Source of the DNA: Fusibacter ferrireducens
GTDB taxonomy: Bacteria; Bacillota; Clostridia; Peptostreptococcales; Acidaminobacteraceae
Length of the DNA stretch: 64,000 bases
Direction: 5' to 3'
Assembly: GCF_015352425.1 (NCBI RefSeq)
Contig: NZ_JADKNH010000016.1
Location: 37,125 to 101,124 of the forward strand
A program made the translations under genes and the position numbers. The notes below the pieces were generated by a model that was not told where the DNA came from, ran no database searches, and saw only the letters and a program-made list of their open reading frames with translations. Below, piece by piece: positions 1 to 8,944 of the stretch (position 1 is the stretch's first letter; every line of letters starts with the position of its first letter).

Positions 1-2
1 AT

Positions 3-38
3 AAAATGCGACTTTGGCTTTATCCAAGGTCGCATTTT
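3..38 (+). terminator. Rho-independent terminator of an upstream gene
   Basis: AAAATGCGAC (3-12) pairs with GTCGCATTTT (29-38), and the stem is extended by TTTGG/CCAAG. It probably closes a gene lying before the window. Confidence 0.6.
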
Positions 39-71
39 GTAAAATTGTAGTTTAAAACAGACGTGAGCGCT

Positions 72-99
72 TTGAATTGTTTGAAAATTCAGTTATACT
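72..99 (+). promoter_or_regulatory. Possible promoter for the LuxR-type regulator
   Basis: TTGAAT (72-77), a 16-bp spacer and TATACT (94-99), followed about 20 bp later by the AGGGG ribosome binding site at 121-125. It was picked by eye from an AT-rich stretch, so other boxes are possible. Confidence 0.4.
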
Positions 100-130
100 T
101 TAATAGATACGAAACGAATTAGGGGTATAT

Positions 131-2608
131 ATGAATCAACTCTTGTTTCAAAGAAAAAATTTGAATAGAGCTTTTGAAAAGATCATGTCATTTCCGTTGA
201 CAATTGCAGTAGCACCTATGGGGTATGGCAAAACCACTGCTGCAAGAACCTATTTAGAAGAAAATAAAATACCCTGTGTATGGCTTTCTATTGAAAGGGA
301 TGAAGACTCTGCGGAATATATATGGAGTATACTTACAAGGCAACTGTCTAAGGTCATGCCTGAACTAGGAAATCAATTGCGTGTTTTGGGGTTTCCAGAC
401 GATTTTTCTAAAAGGGATAAAGTTTTAGAGTTAATTGAAGAATATACTTTTAGAACAAATAGTGTCTTGATTATTGATGATTATCACTTTGCGCATTCCT
501 CAGAGGTGGATGCATTTTTAGATTTTATAGTATGGAATGCCATTGAGGGCTTTCATATTCTTTTGTTGTCTAGGACCATGCCAACTCTATCTGTAGATGA
601 AATGGGTTTAAAAGGGGTTTGCCATTTGATCAAAAATAGCCTTTTTGAACTCTCTTTAGAAGAAATTAAATTATTTTTTGAACTTTATGATTGCAAAATT
701 GACGTTGATATTGCAAGAGAAGCCTATGCAGTTTCAGAAGGTTGGATTTCAGCGGTCTATTTAATTGTGCAACGCTTTATTGAAATTGGAAAGATAGAGC
801 ATGCTAAAAGTATAGAAAGACTTATAGAAAAGGCAGTTGTTAAGTGGTATTCAGACAGGGAAATAGATCTTTTGACAAAACTGAGTATTTTAGAAAGTTT
901 CACGCCAGAGCAAGTCGCATTTATCACTGGTGATAGGTCTAATGAAAAGATACTTTATAAATTGAGTGAAAGCAATTCGCTGATTTATTTTGACAAAGTG
1001 AACCAAACCTATAAACTGCACAATATTTTAAACAGTTATTTTAAATCTTTTTTTGTGGAGCGGTTACAGGCCTCAGAAAAGAATGAACTTTTGAAGAAGA
1101 GCGGCACTTGGTATATACAACACGATGATGTCATTTTAGGAATTAAATATTTTTTAGAGGCAAAAGCTTATAAACATATTTTAGAAGCATTTGAAGGTTT
1201 GAATTTGACAGAAATCATCGATTGCAATCCTAAATATATATTAAAGTGTTTTGAAGAAATTCCTGAATTGATCAAGTACCAATATCCAATTGCTTTTTTG
1301 ACTTTTGCAGGGTTTTATGTAACCAATATCGACCCTGTAAAGGGGTTACAACTCATAGATGCTTTTGAGTCCTATTTTTATTCGTATGAAAGTGGGGATT
1401 CAGAAATTCAAAGAATTGTCAAAGGTGAAATTGAACTCATCAGAGGGTATAGTGAATTTAATGATGTTGAAAAAATGCAGAAGAGGTTTAAAAGAGCACA
1501 TGAGTTATTAGAGGGCAATTCTTTAATTGCCAATAAAGAGAAGATCATCACCTTTGGTTCAGCCCATATTCTATATTTATATTACAAGACAAAAGGTACA
1601 ATGTATTCCATATTGGATGAGATGGAAAGACTTTTTTGGTATTATAACGATCTTTCCAATGGCTGTGGCATGGGCTTTGAACACCAATTTAGAGCAGAAT
1701 ATTGTCTTGAAACAGGCGATCTAGAAGCTGCTGAAAACAAGGCGCAAAAAGCCATTATAAAGGCAGAAACTTTGAATCAAATCTCAGTGATTATTTGTTC
1801 TAAGTTAGTTTTGGCTAGGATTTTAGTTTATAAAGGAAAAAGTCATGATGCAATTGAAATAATGGATAATTTAGGGCAAACTGTAGATGCTCTTAATAGT
1901 CCTATCCTAAGTAGTGCCTTTGACGTGAGTTTAGGCTATTTGGGTGGCCTTTTGAATGAAGAGCAGTATTTTGCAACATGGTTGAAAAAAGGTCTTATTA
2001 GACAGAGTGATGTGCTCTATCAAGGCAAAGGGCTAAATTATATTGTTTATGGTAAGTATTTACTGATAAAAAAGGCGTATTTGAGATTAGAAATACTTTG
2101 TGAAGAAATGATTAAAGTCTTTGAAATTTTTGATAATCAGTTTGGGTATCTGCATTTATTCCTTTTAGAAGCGATTGCGAAATATAAGCTTTATGGATTC
2201 GAAAAATCTAAGCGGAGTTTAATTAAAGCCTTGGAAATAGCTAGAGAGGATCATATTATCCTCCCTCTGGTTGAGTACGGAAAAGATCTTCTTAGAATAA
2301 TTTTAGAGCTGAGGGCTTGCAACTTAAAAGATCCATATCTAGACGAAGTTATTGAAAGATTTCAAGAACATGAAGTCAACTTGAGAAATGATTCTGGCTA
2401 TATTAATACCATGCAATCCACTTTAACAGAGCGTGAAATGGAGATTTTAAGCGGTATTGTTGAAGGTAAAACAAATAGAGAAATTTCAGAAAAGCTCTTT
2501 ATTGCTGAAGTGACCGTTAGAAAAAACATTACAAGTATTTACAGAAAGTTAGAGGTGAAAGGGCGTGCATTAGCAGTCAAAAAAGCAATCGACCTCAATC
2601 TCCTTTAA
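131..2608 (+). CDS. MalT-like LuxR-family transcriptional regulator with ATPase domain
   Basis: An 825-residue cytoplasmic regulator of the large LAL/MalT type. The N-terminus has a STAND-type P-loop (APMGYGKTTAART, about residues 28-40) and a Walker B-like VLIIDDYHF near residue 113. The long helical middle resembles TPR arrays that sense a ligand in this family. The last 60 residues are a LuxR helix-turn-helix (LTEREMEILSGIVEGKTNREI...). Length and domain order match MalT (about 900 residues). The effector is unknown. In MalT, ATP and an inducer drive multimerisation on target promoters; whether that holds here is inference. It is followed by a terminator and is probably monocistronic. The nearby PfkB sugar kinase is a possible but unproven target. 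Start chosen for AGGGG 6 bp upstream. Confidence 0.85.
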   Translation: MNQLLFQRKNLNRAFEKIMSFPLTIAVAPMGYGKTTAARTYLEENKIPCVWLSIERDEDSAEYIWSILTRQLSKVMPELGNQLRVLGFPDDFSKRDKVLELIEEYTFRTNSVLIIDDYHFAHSSEVDAFLDFIVWNAIEGFHILLLSRTMPTLSVDEMGLKGVCHLIKNSLFELSLEEIKLFFELYDCKIDVDIAREAYAVSEGWISAVYLIVQRFIEIGKIEHAKSIERLIEKAVVKWYSDREIDLLTKLSILESFTPEQVAFITGDRSNEKILYKLSESNSLIYFDKVNQTYKLHNILNSYFKSFFVERLQASEKNELLKKSGTWYIQHDDVILGIKYFLEAKAYKHILEAFEGLNLTEIIDCNPKYILKCFEEIPELIKYQYPIAFLTFAGFYVTNIDPVKGLQLIDAFESYFYSYESGDSEIQRIVKGEIELIRGYSEFNDVEKMQKRFKRAHELLEGNSLIANKEKIITFGSAHILYLYYKTKGTMYSILDEMERLFWYYNDLSNGCGMGFEHQFRAEYCLETGDLEAAENKAQKAIIKAETLNQISVIICSKLVLARILVYKGKSHDAIEIMDNLGQTVDALNSPILSSAFDVSLGYLGGLLNEEQYFATWLKKGLIRQSDVLYQGKGLNYIVYGKYLLIKKAYLRLEILCEEMIKVFEIFDNQFGYLHLFLLEAIAKYKLYGFEKSKRSLIKALEIAREDHIILPLVEYGKDLLRIILELRACNLKDPYLDEVIERFQEHEVNLRNDSGYINTMQSTLTEREMEILSGIVEGKTNREISEKLFIAEVTVRKNITSIYRKLEVKGRALAVKKAIDLNLL

Positions 2609-2639
2609 AATATATCGTATAAGATAATATCCAAGCCTT

Positions 2640-2676
2640 AAAGACTCCGCTATGATGAAATAGCAGGAGTCTTTTC
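2640..2676 (+). terminator. Rho-independent terminator
   Basis: AAGACTCC plus GCTA (2641-2652) pairs with TAGC plus GGAGTCTT (2661-2674, one bulged A), ending in TTTT. It closes the LuxR-type regulator gene. Confidence 0.8.
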
Positions 2677-2731
2677 TGTTCGGAAGCATTGGGGGCTAAA
2701 AATATCAGTGGGAGTAATGAAGGAGGATATT

Positions 2732-2965
2732 ATGTCAAAAATGATCAACGTTATTCCCAATGAGGATTATACATTGCTTATTGAACTGGACAATCAACAC
2801 AAAATAATTTATGATTTTAAACCGCGTTTGCAGACGGTTAGATTTTGTAGCCTTGAAGCGATAGAGCGCTTTAAAAAAGTGGAAGTTAGGTATGGACATA
2901 CACTGTATTGGTCCGACTTTTGTCAAATATCTTTGGATGAAATTTTGGAAATGATAAAAAAATAA
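2732..2965 (+). CDS. DUF2442-type small protein
   Basis: A 77-residue cytoplasmic protein resembling DUF2442: short beta-strands followed by a pattern like FKPRLQTVRF...VEVRYGHTLYWSDFCQISLDEILEM, where the YGHTLYW..D block near the C-terminus is typical. Function in the family is unknown; relatives often sit beside DUF4160 genes, but none is present here. The start at 2732 is preferred over an upstream GTG (2708) because AAGGAGG (2720-2726) lies just before it. It stands alone between the LuxR-type regulator and the PfkB kinase, so context says little about its role. Confidence 0.6.
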   Translation: MSKMINVIPNEDYTLLIELDNQHKIIYDFKPRLQTVRFCSLEAIERFKKVEVRYGHTLYWSDFCQISLDEILEMIKK

Positions 2966-3021
2966 GTGATGGGTTTATGTGGCGATCCTTTGTTTTACGG
3001 ATCAATAATTTGGTAAAAAAG

Positions 3022-3051
3022 TTGACAGCCGCCATTTCATTAGAGTAGAAT
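3022..3051 (+). promoter_or_regulatory. Sigma-A promoter upstream of the sugar kinase
   Basis: A consensus -35 TTGACA (3022-3027), an 18-bp spacer and TAGAAT (3046-3051). It is followed by a small GGCG/CGCC hairpin (3063-3075) and an approximately 180-nt leader before the PfkB gene. Confidence 0.7.
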
Positions 3052-3090
3052 TTATGAATATAGGCGATAAACGCCAATAAGTGATGTTCC

Positions 3091-3231
3091 ATGACGAATT
3101 ATAAAAAAAGAGATAATGATACGGCTGATAATTATAATGCTGAAGATATAAGCCGTTTTTTAAAGGCAGAGGCAGATGAATTCATTTTACAGCCTTTATG
3201 TGATGAACACAAAAATATTTTAAGGAGGTAA
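3091..3231 (+). CDS. Possible 46-residue leader peptide or small protein
   Basis: An ATG-started ORF of 46 codons between the promoter at 3022 and the sugar kinase. Its stop codon overlaps the end of the AAGGAGG ribosome binding site (3222-3228) of the kinase, so its translation would run through that site. The product is hydrophilic and charged (it starts MTNYKKRDND), with no domain I recognise. There is no convincing Shine-Dalgarno before the ATG, which weakens the case. It may be an untranslated leader or a real small protein that couples translation to the kinase. Confidence 0.35.
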   Translation: MTNYKKRDNDTADNYNAEDISRFLKAEADEFILQPLCDEHKNILRR

Positions 3232-3233
3232 AA

Positions 3234-4169
3234 ATGTACGATATTATAGCAGTAGGAGAATTGCTGATTGATTTTACACCAGCACCTGATGCACATTTCA
3301 AAGCGAACCCAGGTGGTGCACCTTGTAATTTTTTGACTATGGCTCAGAACTTAGGTTCAAAAACGGCGTTTATTGGAAAAGTAGGTGCAGATGCTTTTGG
3401 AAATTCATTAAAATTGGTTTTGTCAAATCAGGGAATAGATGTAAATGGATTAATTCAAGACAATCGCTTTGGAACGACGCTTGCATTTGTACATCTAACA
3501 CCTGAAGGAGACAGAAGTTTCAGTTTTTATAGGAAAGGTTGTGCTGACGTGATGCTCTATAGAGAGGATGTCGATTTTGATCAAATTGATCAAACAAAGG
3601 CACTTCATTTCGGATCGCTTTCGTTCACGGATGAACCCAGCCGCTCTACGGTCTTAGCCATGTTAGAGTATGCGAAATCAAAAAATAAAATCATTACTTA
3701 TGACCCCAACTATAGACCTGCACTTTGGGATGATTCTGCATCTGCAATTGATTATATGAAAAAAGGTATGGCATATGCAGACATTGTAAAAGTTTCTGAC
3801 GAAGAGCTTGAACTCATTTCCGGAAACAAAGATTTATCTTTAGGTTGTAAAATATTGCACGATATCGGCGTTAAGATGATCTTTGTCACTCTAGGTGGAA
3901 AAGGTTCATTCTATTCATATGCAAAGGGATCAGGTATTGTGCCAGGTATAGAAGTTAATGTCGTAGATACAACTGGTGCAGGAGATACTTTTTTTGGCGC
4001 AACGGTACATCAGATTTTAGAACTTGGATGTCCTATAGAACAAATAGATTCTGAAAAAATCGAAGCTATTCTAAAAGTTTCTAATACGGCTGCAGCAATT
4101 TGTATAGAAGGTTTTGGTGGTATTCCTTCGATTCCTTCGAAAGAAGCTCTAATCACAAGGCTTGGTTAA
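3234..4169 (+). CDS. PfkB-family carbohydrate kinase, fructokinase-like
   Basis: A 311-residue ribokinase-fold kinase that probably phosphorylates a hexose such as fructose with ATP in the cytoplasm. It has the N-terminal GELLIDFTP and NPGGAPCNF blocks typical of fructokinases and the C-terminal PfkB signature DTTGAGDTFFGA (about residues 246-257), whose Asp is the catalytic base. Full family length. It is preceded by AAGGAGG, an 18-bp-spaced promoter and a leader, and closed by its own terminator. No sugar transporter or PTS gene is adjacent, so substrate assignment rests on sequence resemblance alone. Confidence 0.85.
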   Translation: MYDIIAVGELLIDFTPAPDAHFKANPGGAPCNFLTMAQNLGSKTAFIGKVGADAFGNSLKLVLSNQGIDVNGLIQDNRFGTTLAFVHLTPEGDRSFSFYRKGCADVMLYREDVDFDQIDQTKALHFGSLSFTDEPSRSTVLAMLEYAKSKNKIITYDPNYRPALWDDSASAIDYMKKGMAYADIVKVSDEELELISGNKDLSLGCKILHDIGVKMIFVTLGGKGSFYSYAKGSGIVPGIEVNVVDTTGAGDTFFGATVHQILELGCPIEQIDSEKIEAILKVSNTAAAICIEGFGGIPSIPSKEALITRLG

Positions 4170-4192
4170 GATTATAAACTTTATTCCAAAGA

Positions 4193-4228
4193 GCTCCCAG
4201 GTAGATTTAAAATACTTGGGAGTTTTTT
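4193..4228 (+). terminator. Rho-independent terminator after the sugar kinase
   Basis: CTCCCAGGTA... pairs with ...TACTTGGGAG and is followed by six T (4223-4228). Confidence 0.85.
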
Positions 4229-4292
4229 ACATTATTCTATTTACAAATACTTACATATAATGTATTATATTACCATAACTTAGGAGGAATCT

Positions 4293-5465
4293 ATGACAGA
4301 AGCCTTATGGATTTATACCACAACACCTCAACTCAAAATAGTTCAAGAAATAACTGAAAATTATCCTCAAGCTTATATTACGGAAAATGAGTCTCAGATC
4401 GTCATTCAGTCTAAAGTAAATGCGGTCATTGTTATTTCTCAACTGAGCCATGATTCACAGCTTAAGTTAAATCTAGAAAATAGTTATTTTTATGTGGGTG
4501 TTAGAGTTCAAATGGGGTTGTTTAAAGCTTTTGAAAATATTTTTGAGCTCAGTCAACACTTAAATGAAAGACGGCATGCGCTTTTACATAGTGTTCAACG
4601 AGCGTATTTACAACATTTAGAGCCTATATCCTTGGAAGATCAGAAATATTTGAGACGACTTACAGAACATTATGATGTATTATGCGATCCCAAGACATCT
4701 AAGGCACTAAAAAAACCTGGAAATCAATGGGGTTCTGGACATAATCAGAGGACGAACTCTCGAAAGGTTCAATATAAAAATTATAAAGGGATCATAGCGG
4801 TCTATAATTGCCCTCAGTTTGCGGTATCATTGGCAGAATCATTCAAAGTAAAGTCTTTACTGTTAATGGATGGAAATCTTTTAAAACCAACACTTGATGA
4901 ATATCTTGGTATAAATAAAATTGAGACAAATGTAGAAAGTCATCTCACTGGAATTGACAATACTGGGCTTAATATTGCCTTAGATTCTTTAAGAAAAAAC
5001 ACTAAAATTAAACACGATCTCAAACATATCGTTAAAAAGCGCCACCACTATGATGTCTTATTGGGAAATTATAATGTTCTAAATTATGAACACTATGACA
5101 CAAGTGCCCTTAATACACTGGTGGAAACTATGGCGAATTTGTATGGATGTGTCATTATCAGTCTAGGAGACAATTTATATGATTATATGACGCTAATGTG
5201 CCTAAATAAAAGTGACATTAACATCATTTGTTTTCAAGATAATAAGAGTTCTGTTCTTTGGACAAAGCAAATGATTGAAATCTTAAAGACAAAACAGTTT
5301 ATAGAGCCTGTAAAGCATCACTTATATAAGATTAAGACACCATTAAGACCTAAGATGTATTCAGAATCTGTAATGACCTCCATTTTTAAATCGCAATATA
5401 AAGGTGTGGTCAACCTTAAGCAAAAACGCCATTTCAAGAAGGTAATTAAGGAGTTGTTAAAATGA
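4293..5465 (+). CDS. TadZ/CpaE-like protein with degenerate P-loop
   Basis: A 390-residue protein opening the Tad-like operon. The second half looks like a MinD/ParA-fold domain (residues about 165-380): a buried strand GIIAVYNC, then a strand LLLMDGNLLKPTLDEYLG in the place of the MinD Walker A' D-x-D segment, and later VIISLGD. This is the position and size of TadZ/CpaE, which localises the pilus machine. Where a MinD ATPase has GGxGKT, this protein reads NCPQFAVSLAESF, so ATP binding by the usual route seems lost. The N-terminal 150 residues could be a receiver-like domain. It overlaps the ATPase gene by 4 bp (ATGA), supporting translational coupling. Assignment is by fold pattern and operon position, not strong motifs. 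Confidence 0.55.
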   Translation: MTEALWIYTTTPQLKIVQEITENYPQAYITENESQIVIQSKVNAVIVISQLSHDSQLKLNLENSYFYVGVRVQMGLFKAFENIFELSQHLNERRHALLHSVQRAYLQHLEPISLEDQKYLRRLTEHYDVLCDPKTSKALKKPGNQWGSGHNQRTNSRKVQYKNYKGIIAVYNCPQFAVSLAESFKVKSLLLMDGNLLKPTLDEYLGINKIETNVESHLTGIDNTGLNIALDSLRKNTKIKHDLKHIVKKRHHYDVLLGNYNVLNYEHYDTSALNTLVETMANLYGCVIISLGDNLYDYMTLMCLNKSDINIICFQDNKSSVLWTKQMIEILKTKQFIEPVKHHLYKIKTPLRPKMYSESVMTSIFKSQYKGVVNLKQKRHFKKVIKELLK

Positions 5466-6643
5466 GTGTGATCACCAGTTTAAATTGTGAAACACATGAA
5501 AAACTAAATGCCCAAAGTATCGTGCAATCCGAGATTTTGGTCAATAAGTTATTAGATGAAATTGTGATTCGATTCTCAAGTCTAATTGCAGACGTTGAAG
5601 ACCACAAGGTAGACGAAAATATTCTGAAAAATGAAATTGGTAAGCTTGTGGATGAGCAAAAGGGACATTTCAACTTGGAGGCCATAAAGAAGAGCCTATT
5701 TAACACGATCTACGGTTATGGAGATCTTCAGCAATATATAGATGATCCAGAAATTTCAGATATTGATGCTTCAACTTTCGACTATTTTACCATTAAGCGA
5801 AAAGGTGTCATAGAAGAAATCGGATTCAAATTTGAATCTGAAAGTGCTTTTGAGAGATTTTGTAAACTGTTGATCATTAGAAATGGGGGCGTTATTAATG
5901 AAATAGATAATCATTGTAGAGTCAGTGATGTTAAAAATCATTTGAGGATAAATGTATGCATTAGCCCTAGAAACACATCTGGGACATCACTCACCATAAG
6001 GAAGCATCTGCAAAAAAGCCTTTCTTTGGATGATCTTCAAGCGCTGAGTATGATTAACAGAGATTCAAGAGCCCTTATTGATAAGATGGTCTATTCTAAA
6101 TCGAGCATTTTAATATGTGGCAAGGGTGGCGCAGGTAAAACAACACTGCTCAGAGGTATTATTGAAGCTTCTCACCCGCATGAACGCATTTTAATTTGCG
6201 AATCTGATGTGGAATTAATGCCAAAACGCAAGAATTGCATTTCACAAAGTATAAAAAAAATGCATCTTGGAGGCAAAAAAATAACACTTAATGATCTCAT
6301 ACGAGATGGCTTGACGATGAGTCTTGACAGTTATTGTATTGGTGAGTTAACTGGAAAGGAAGCTTGGGAATTTATAAAAGCAGGGAATACAGATCATCGG
6401 ATTCTGGGCACAATACATGCAAATAACTCGGAAGATACACTGCTTAGGCTTCTAACTTTAATTGAAACAGAGACGAGGCTTGGAGAAAACACACTGCGGC
6501 TATTAATTCACGAGAGCATACAATATATTATTTACATTGCTGATTTTAAGGTTGTTGAAATTGCTGAATTATCTGTATCTGGAAACGTGCCTGCCATCAG
6601 GCATATTTATCGCTATAAGCGACTTAAAGAGGTTGCCTTATGA
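5462..6643 (+). CDS. tadA: TadA/CpaF-family secretion ATPase
   Basis: A 393-residue type II/IV secretion ATPase that would power pilin assembly or secretion at the inner face of the membrane. It shows an N-terminal helical region, the block DDPEISDIDAS (about 95-104), Walker A GKGGAGKTT (220-228), an Asp-box-like CESDVELM segment, and the His-box region HRILGTIHANN. These features match CpaF/TadA rather than PilB. It overlaps the previous gene by 4 bp and the next by 4 bp. It is the most secure member of the Tad-like operon. Confidence 0.85.
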   Translation: MSVITSLNCETHEKLNAQSIVQSEILVNKLLDEIVIRFSSLIADVEDHKVDENILKNEIGKLVDEQKGHFNLEAIKKSLFNTIYGYGDLQQYIDDPEISDIDASTFDYFTIKRKGVIEEIGFKFESESAFERFCKLLIIRNGGVINEIDNHCRVSDVKNHLRINVCISPRNTSGTSLTIRKHLQKSLSLDDLQALSMINRDSRALIDKMVYSKSSILICGKGGAGKTTLLRGIIEASHPHERILICESDVELMPKRKNCISQSIKKMHLGGKKITLNDLIRDGLTMSLDSYCIGELTGKEAWEFIKAGNTDHRILGTIHANNSEDTLLRLLTLIETETRLGENTLRLLIHESIQYIIYIADFKVVEIAELSVSGNVPAIRHIYRYKRLKEVAL

Positions 6644-7530
6644 TGACCAGTATCACAATAGGCTTTCTCATATTAAATTTGATTTGGATTGGTATTTTGA
6701 TCTTTGGAATATATAAAAATCAAAAATGGTATGTTGAACTGATGCAAGAGAACACTTATCATTCTTATAAATTGAAGGCATCTGCATTTAAATTACATAT
6801 AAATATGTGTGTAAATAGTTTACCTAAGAGGATTCAAAACCTTTATTTTGAATACGCATTGCTCTATGTTATATTGAGTACGTTTGCACTTTACTGGGTT
6901 GGACTTCCATTATTGTTTAAAGTTATTTTCATGACTTTGAATATGGCATTGCCCTATTTCATATTGGAAATTTCTCTTGGTAAAGTCGAGTATGAAATCG
7001 ATGGTGAGCTTTTGGGGTTTTTACAGAGTATCAGTGCTTCTTTACATCAGACGGAGGACTTGATTAAAGCACTCAAATATGCAGAAAAAATGGCGCAAAA
7101 TAGATATATTAAAAATTTATTAGTGACGTTCAATACTTCTATTCAATCGGGACTTGATGAAAAACTTGCCTTTCAATACTTTTACAAGTTTGCGGGACAT
7201 GACTATCTAAAATATATTGTCCTAAATTTAGAGCAAGTATACTTTAGGCGTGGAAATCTTATTAAGCTCATTTCTGGACTTGAGCAAGAATACACAGCAA
7301 TACAAGTTGAAATAAACAAACGAAAAATAGAGCTTAAGCAGGATAGAATATTAACACTTGCAAGCATGTTGATCGTCTTAATGACGGCTTACAAAATTGT
7401 CAATAGCAACGATTATATTAAGCTTTATTACTTGACAAGCGATATTGGCAAAATGCTTCTTGGGATAATGGGCATTTCATATGTACTCGGCATAATACTG
7501 GTGGTTAAAGCGACACAGATCAAATACTAA
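6640..7530 (+). CDS. tadB: TadB-like inner-membrane platform protein
   Basis: A 296-residue integral membrane protein with an N-terminal segment, a central hydrophobic pair (about residues 70-110) and two C-terminal segments (about 240-295). These flank a cytoplasmic T2SSF-like helical domain (GFLQSISASLHQTEDLIKALKYAEKMA...). This layout is that of TadB, the platform on which the TadA ATPase acts. It may start at 6640 or at the adjacent ATG 6643, in both cases just before the TadA stop. It pairs with the TadC-like gene downstream. Confidence 0.7.
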   Translation: MMTSITIGFLILNLIWIGILIFGIYKNQKWYVELMQENTYHSYKLKASAFKLHINMCVNSLPKRIQNLYFEYALLYVILSTFALYWVGLPLLFKVIFMTLNMALPYFILEISLGKVEYEIDGELLGFLQSISASLHQTEDLIKALKYAEKMAQNRYIKNLLVTFNTSIQSGLDEKLAFQYFYKFAGHDYLKYIVLNLEQVYFRRGNLIKLISGLEQEYTAIQVEINKRKIELKQDRILTLASMLIVLMTAYKIVNSNDYIKLYYLTSDIGKMLLGIMGISYVLGIILVVKATQIKY

Positions 7531-7544
7531 AAAGGAGGGCAAGT

Positions 7545-8255
7545 ATGGTTATGAGTATGGTCATCAGTATGGGCATGATCAATATTATAATCGCAATTTT
7601 ACTCTCACTTATATTGTATGAAAACATGCAAATCTCTGAAATTAATCACTCAAAATTTTTAAAGAGCATGCATGCGATGCCCATTGCGGTAACATTTGCT
7701 TTTCTGAGTCTTTTCTTAATGTCTAAAATGATTTATATCCTACTGTGTGCGGGTACAACACTTTTGATTTATAAGTCCACAGAGAAGCAGAGGGATCAGT
7801 ATATGACGACTCAGAGTTTTTATAAAATCTATAAATACCTACAAATTCAACTTGAAACCGGTGCAAGGGCAGAAGATATCTTTAAGTCACTCTACAGGGT
7901 GGTGGCCTATCCTAAATTCAGGAAAAAATTATTTCAGTTTTCAGTTATTATTTCTCAAAGTCATGATGTTCAGATGGGTCTTGATTATTTGAAATCAGAA
8001 CTTAAAGATCAGGAGGGCAAGTTGTTTATCAACATTACGGAAAATTTAGCATCAGCAGGAGGTGAACAAGAAACTTTTTCAAGGTTAAATCATTTACTTT
8101 TTCAAAAGTATCTTTCAAATATTAGAGAAACCACAAAAAAAATTAAGAGGATGTATCTCTATTCTGTGATATTATTTACGATTTTAGTATCTATTATGTT
8201 GATGATGCCCATAATAGATCAAATGCTAAAATCCACTCAAATGATTTTCAATTGA
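7545..8255 (+). CDS. tadC: TadC-like inner-membrane platform protein
   Basis: A 236-residue membrane protein with an N-terminal hydrophobic segment, a pair around residues 45-75, a cytoplasmic T2SSF-like helical domain (LQIQLETGARAEDIFKSLYRVV...) and a C-terminal segment (YSVILFTILVSIMLMMPII). It is probably the partner of TadB. It is slightly shorter than typical TadC. Preceded by AAGGAGGG, it has the best ribosome binding site inside the operon. Confidence 0.65.
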   Translation: MVMSMVISMGMINIIIAILLSLILYENMQISEINHSKFLKSMHAMPIAVTFAFLSLFLMSKMIYILLCAGTTLLIYKSTEKQRDQYMTTQSFYKIYKYLQIQLETGARAEDIFKSLYRVVAYPKFRKKLFQFSVIISQSHDVQMGLDYLKSELKDQEGKLFINITENLASAGGEQETFSRLNHLLFQKYLSNIRETTKKIKRMYLYSVILFTILVSIMLMMPIIDQMLKSTQMIFN

Positions 8256-8304
8256 GGCTTAATCATAGAAAGAGAAGGGCAAGTCTTAGAAAGGGATGAA
8301 TAAA

Positions 8305-8556
8305 ATGAAAATAACGGAAAATATGATTCGAGTACAAATTATTGCAAGACAACTTGTAACAAGACAGAGGGAACGCTGGGTAACTGATGTAAGAGGTGAG
8401 TTTGGTATGAATTCAATTATTGGCGTTGCAATTGGATTAATTGTGGCCGCATTTGTATTGATACCTAGCTTAAAAACGTTTGCGACCACTGTAATGACTT
8501 CCATGACAACTTGGTGGACCGGAACCATTAACGGCACACTTTTTCCAACGAAATAA
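8305..8556 (+). CDS. Flp-type prepilin-like protein
   Basis: An 83-residue protein with a basic N-terminus, then RGEFGMNSIIGVAIGLIVAA: a Gly/Glu-rich junction followed by one hydrophobic helix (about residues 40-57) and a short aromatic tail ending in FPTK. Position in the operon, size and a single helix after a Gly suggest the structural pilin, although the canonical G/xxxxEY processing motif is not clear. The start at 8305 is preferred to 8296 because AAGGG (8291-8295) is correctly spaced only for 8305. No prepilin peptidase gene is seen in the window. Confidence 0.55.
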   Translation: MKITENMIRVQIIARQLVTRQRERWVTDVRGEFGMNSIIGVAIGLIVAAFVLIPSLKTFATTVMTSMTTWWTGTINGTLFPTK

Positions 8557-8557
8557 C

Positions 8558-8944
8558 ATGGGCATAGAGCAGGTAATTGTATTTGCACTTCTGCTGATTC
8601 TGACACTATTTTTCTTTGTAGTCATTATGGATTATATGGTGCCTCTGTATTTAAACTTTGAGTTTAATAGTATTTGTAGAAGTTATGCACTTCTGATAGA
8701 AGCTCAAAACGGGCTGGATGAGAATCAAAAAAATGCTTTTGTCGAAACGCTGAGGCAAAGAAATGTGATTGTAAAGCAGATTGAGTGTTCTGTGCCCAAT
8801 CACATTAAAAAGGGAGATTGGATTCACTTTAGCGTTGTGGCAGAAAATAGTCGATCTGTTTTTAAAGCCTTACTTGAAAGAGAGACAAAGACATATGTTT
8901 ATAAATTTACACAAGAAATTATATCTAATAAAGCATCAAACTAG
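8558..8944 (+). CDS. TadE-like pseudopilin or membrane protein
   Basis: A 128-residue protein with one N-terminal membrane helix (IEQVIVFALLLILTLFFFVVIM, first 25 residues) and an extracytoplasmic domain of about 100 residues. This is the architecture of TadE/TadF minor pilins. It starts one base after the pilin stop without a clear ribosome binding site, so translation is probably coupled. The sequence shows no catalytic motif. The exact subfamily is uncertain. Confidence 0.5.
   Translation: MGIEQVIVFALLLILTLFFFVVIMDYMVPLYLNFEFNSICRSYALLIEAQNGLDENQKNAFVETLRQRNVIVKQIECSVPNHIKKGDWIHFSVVAENSRSVFKALLERETKTYVYKFTQEIISNKASN

Noticed and set aside
2984..3003. Terminator after the DUF2442 gene (GATCC/GGATC hairpin)
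   Set aside because: Only a 5-bp stem with a loop of 10 and no T-run follows it.
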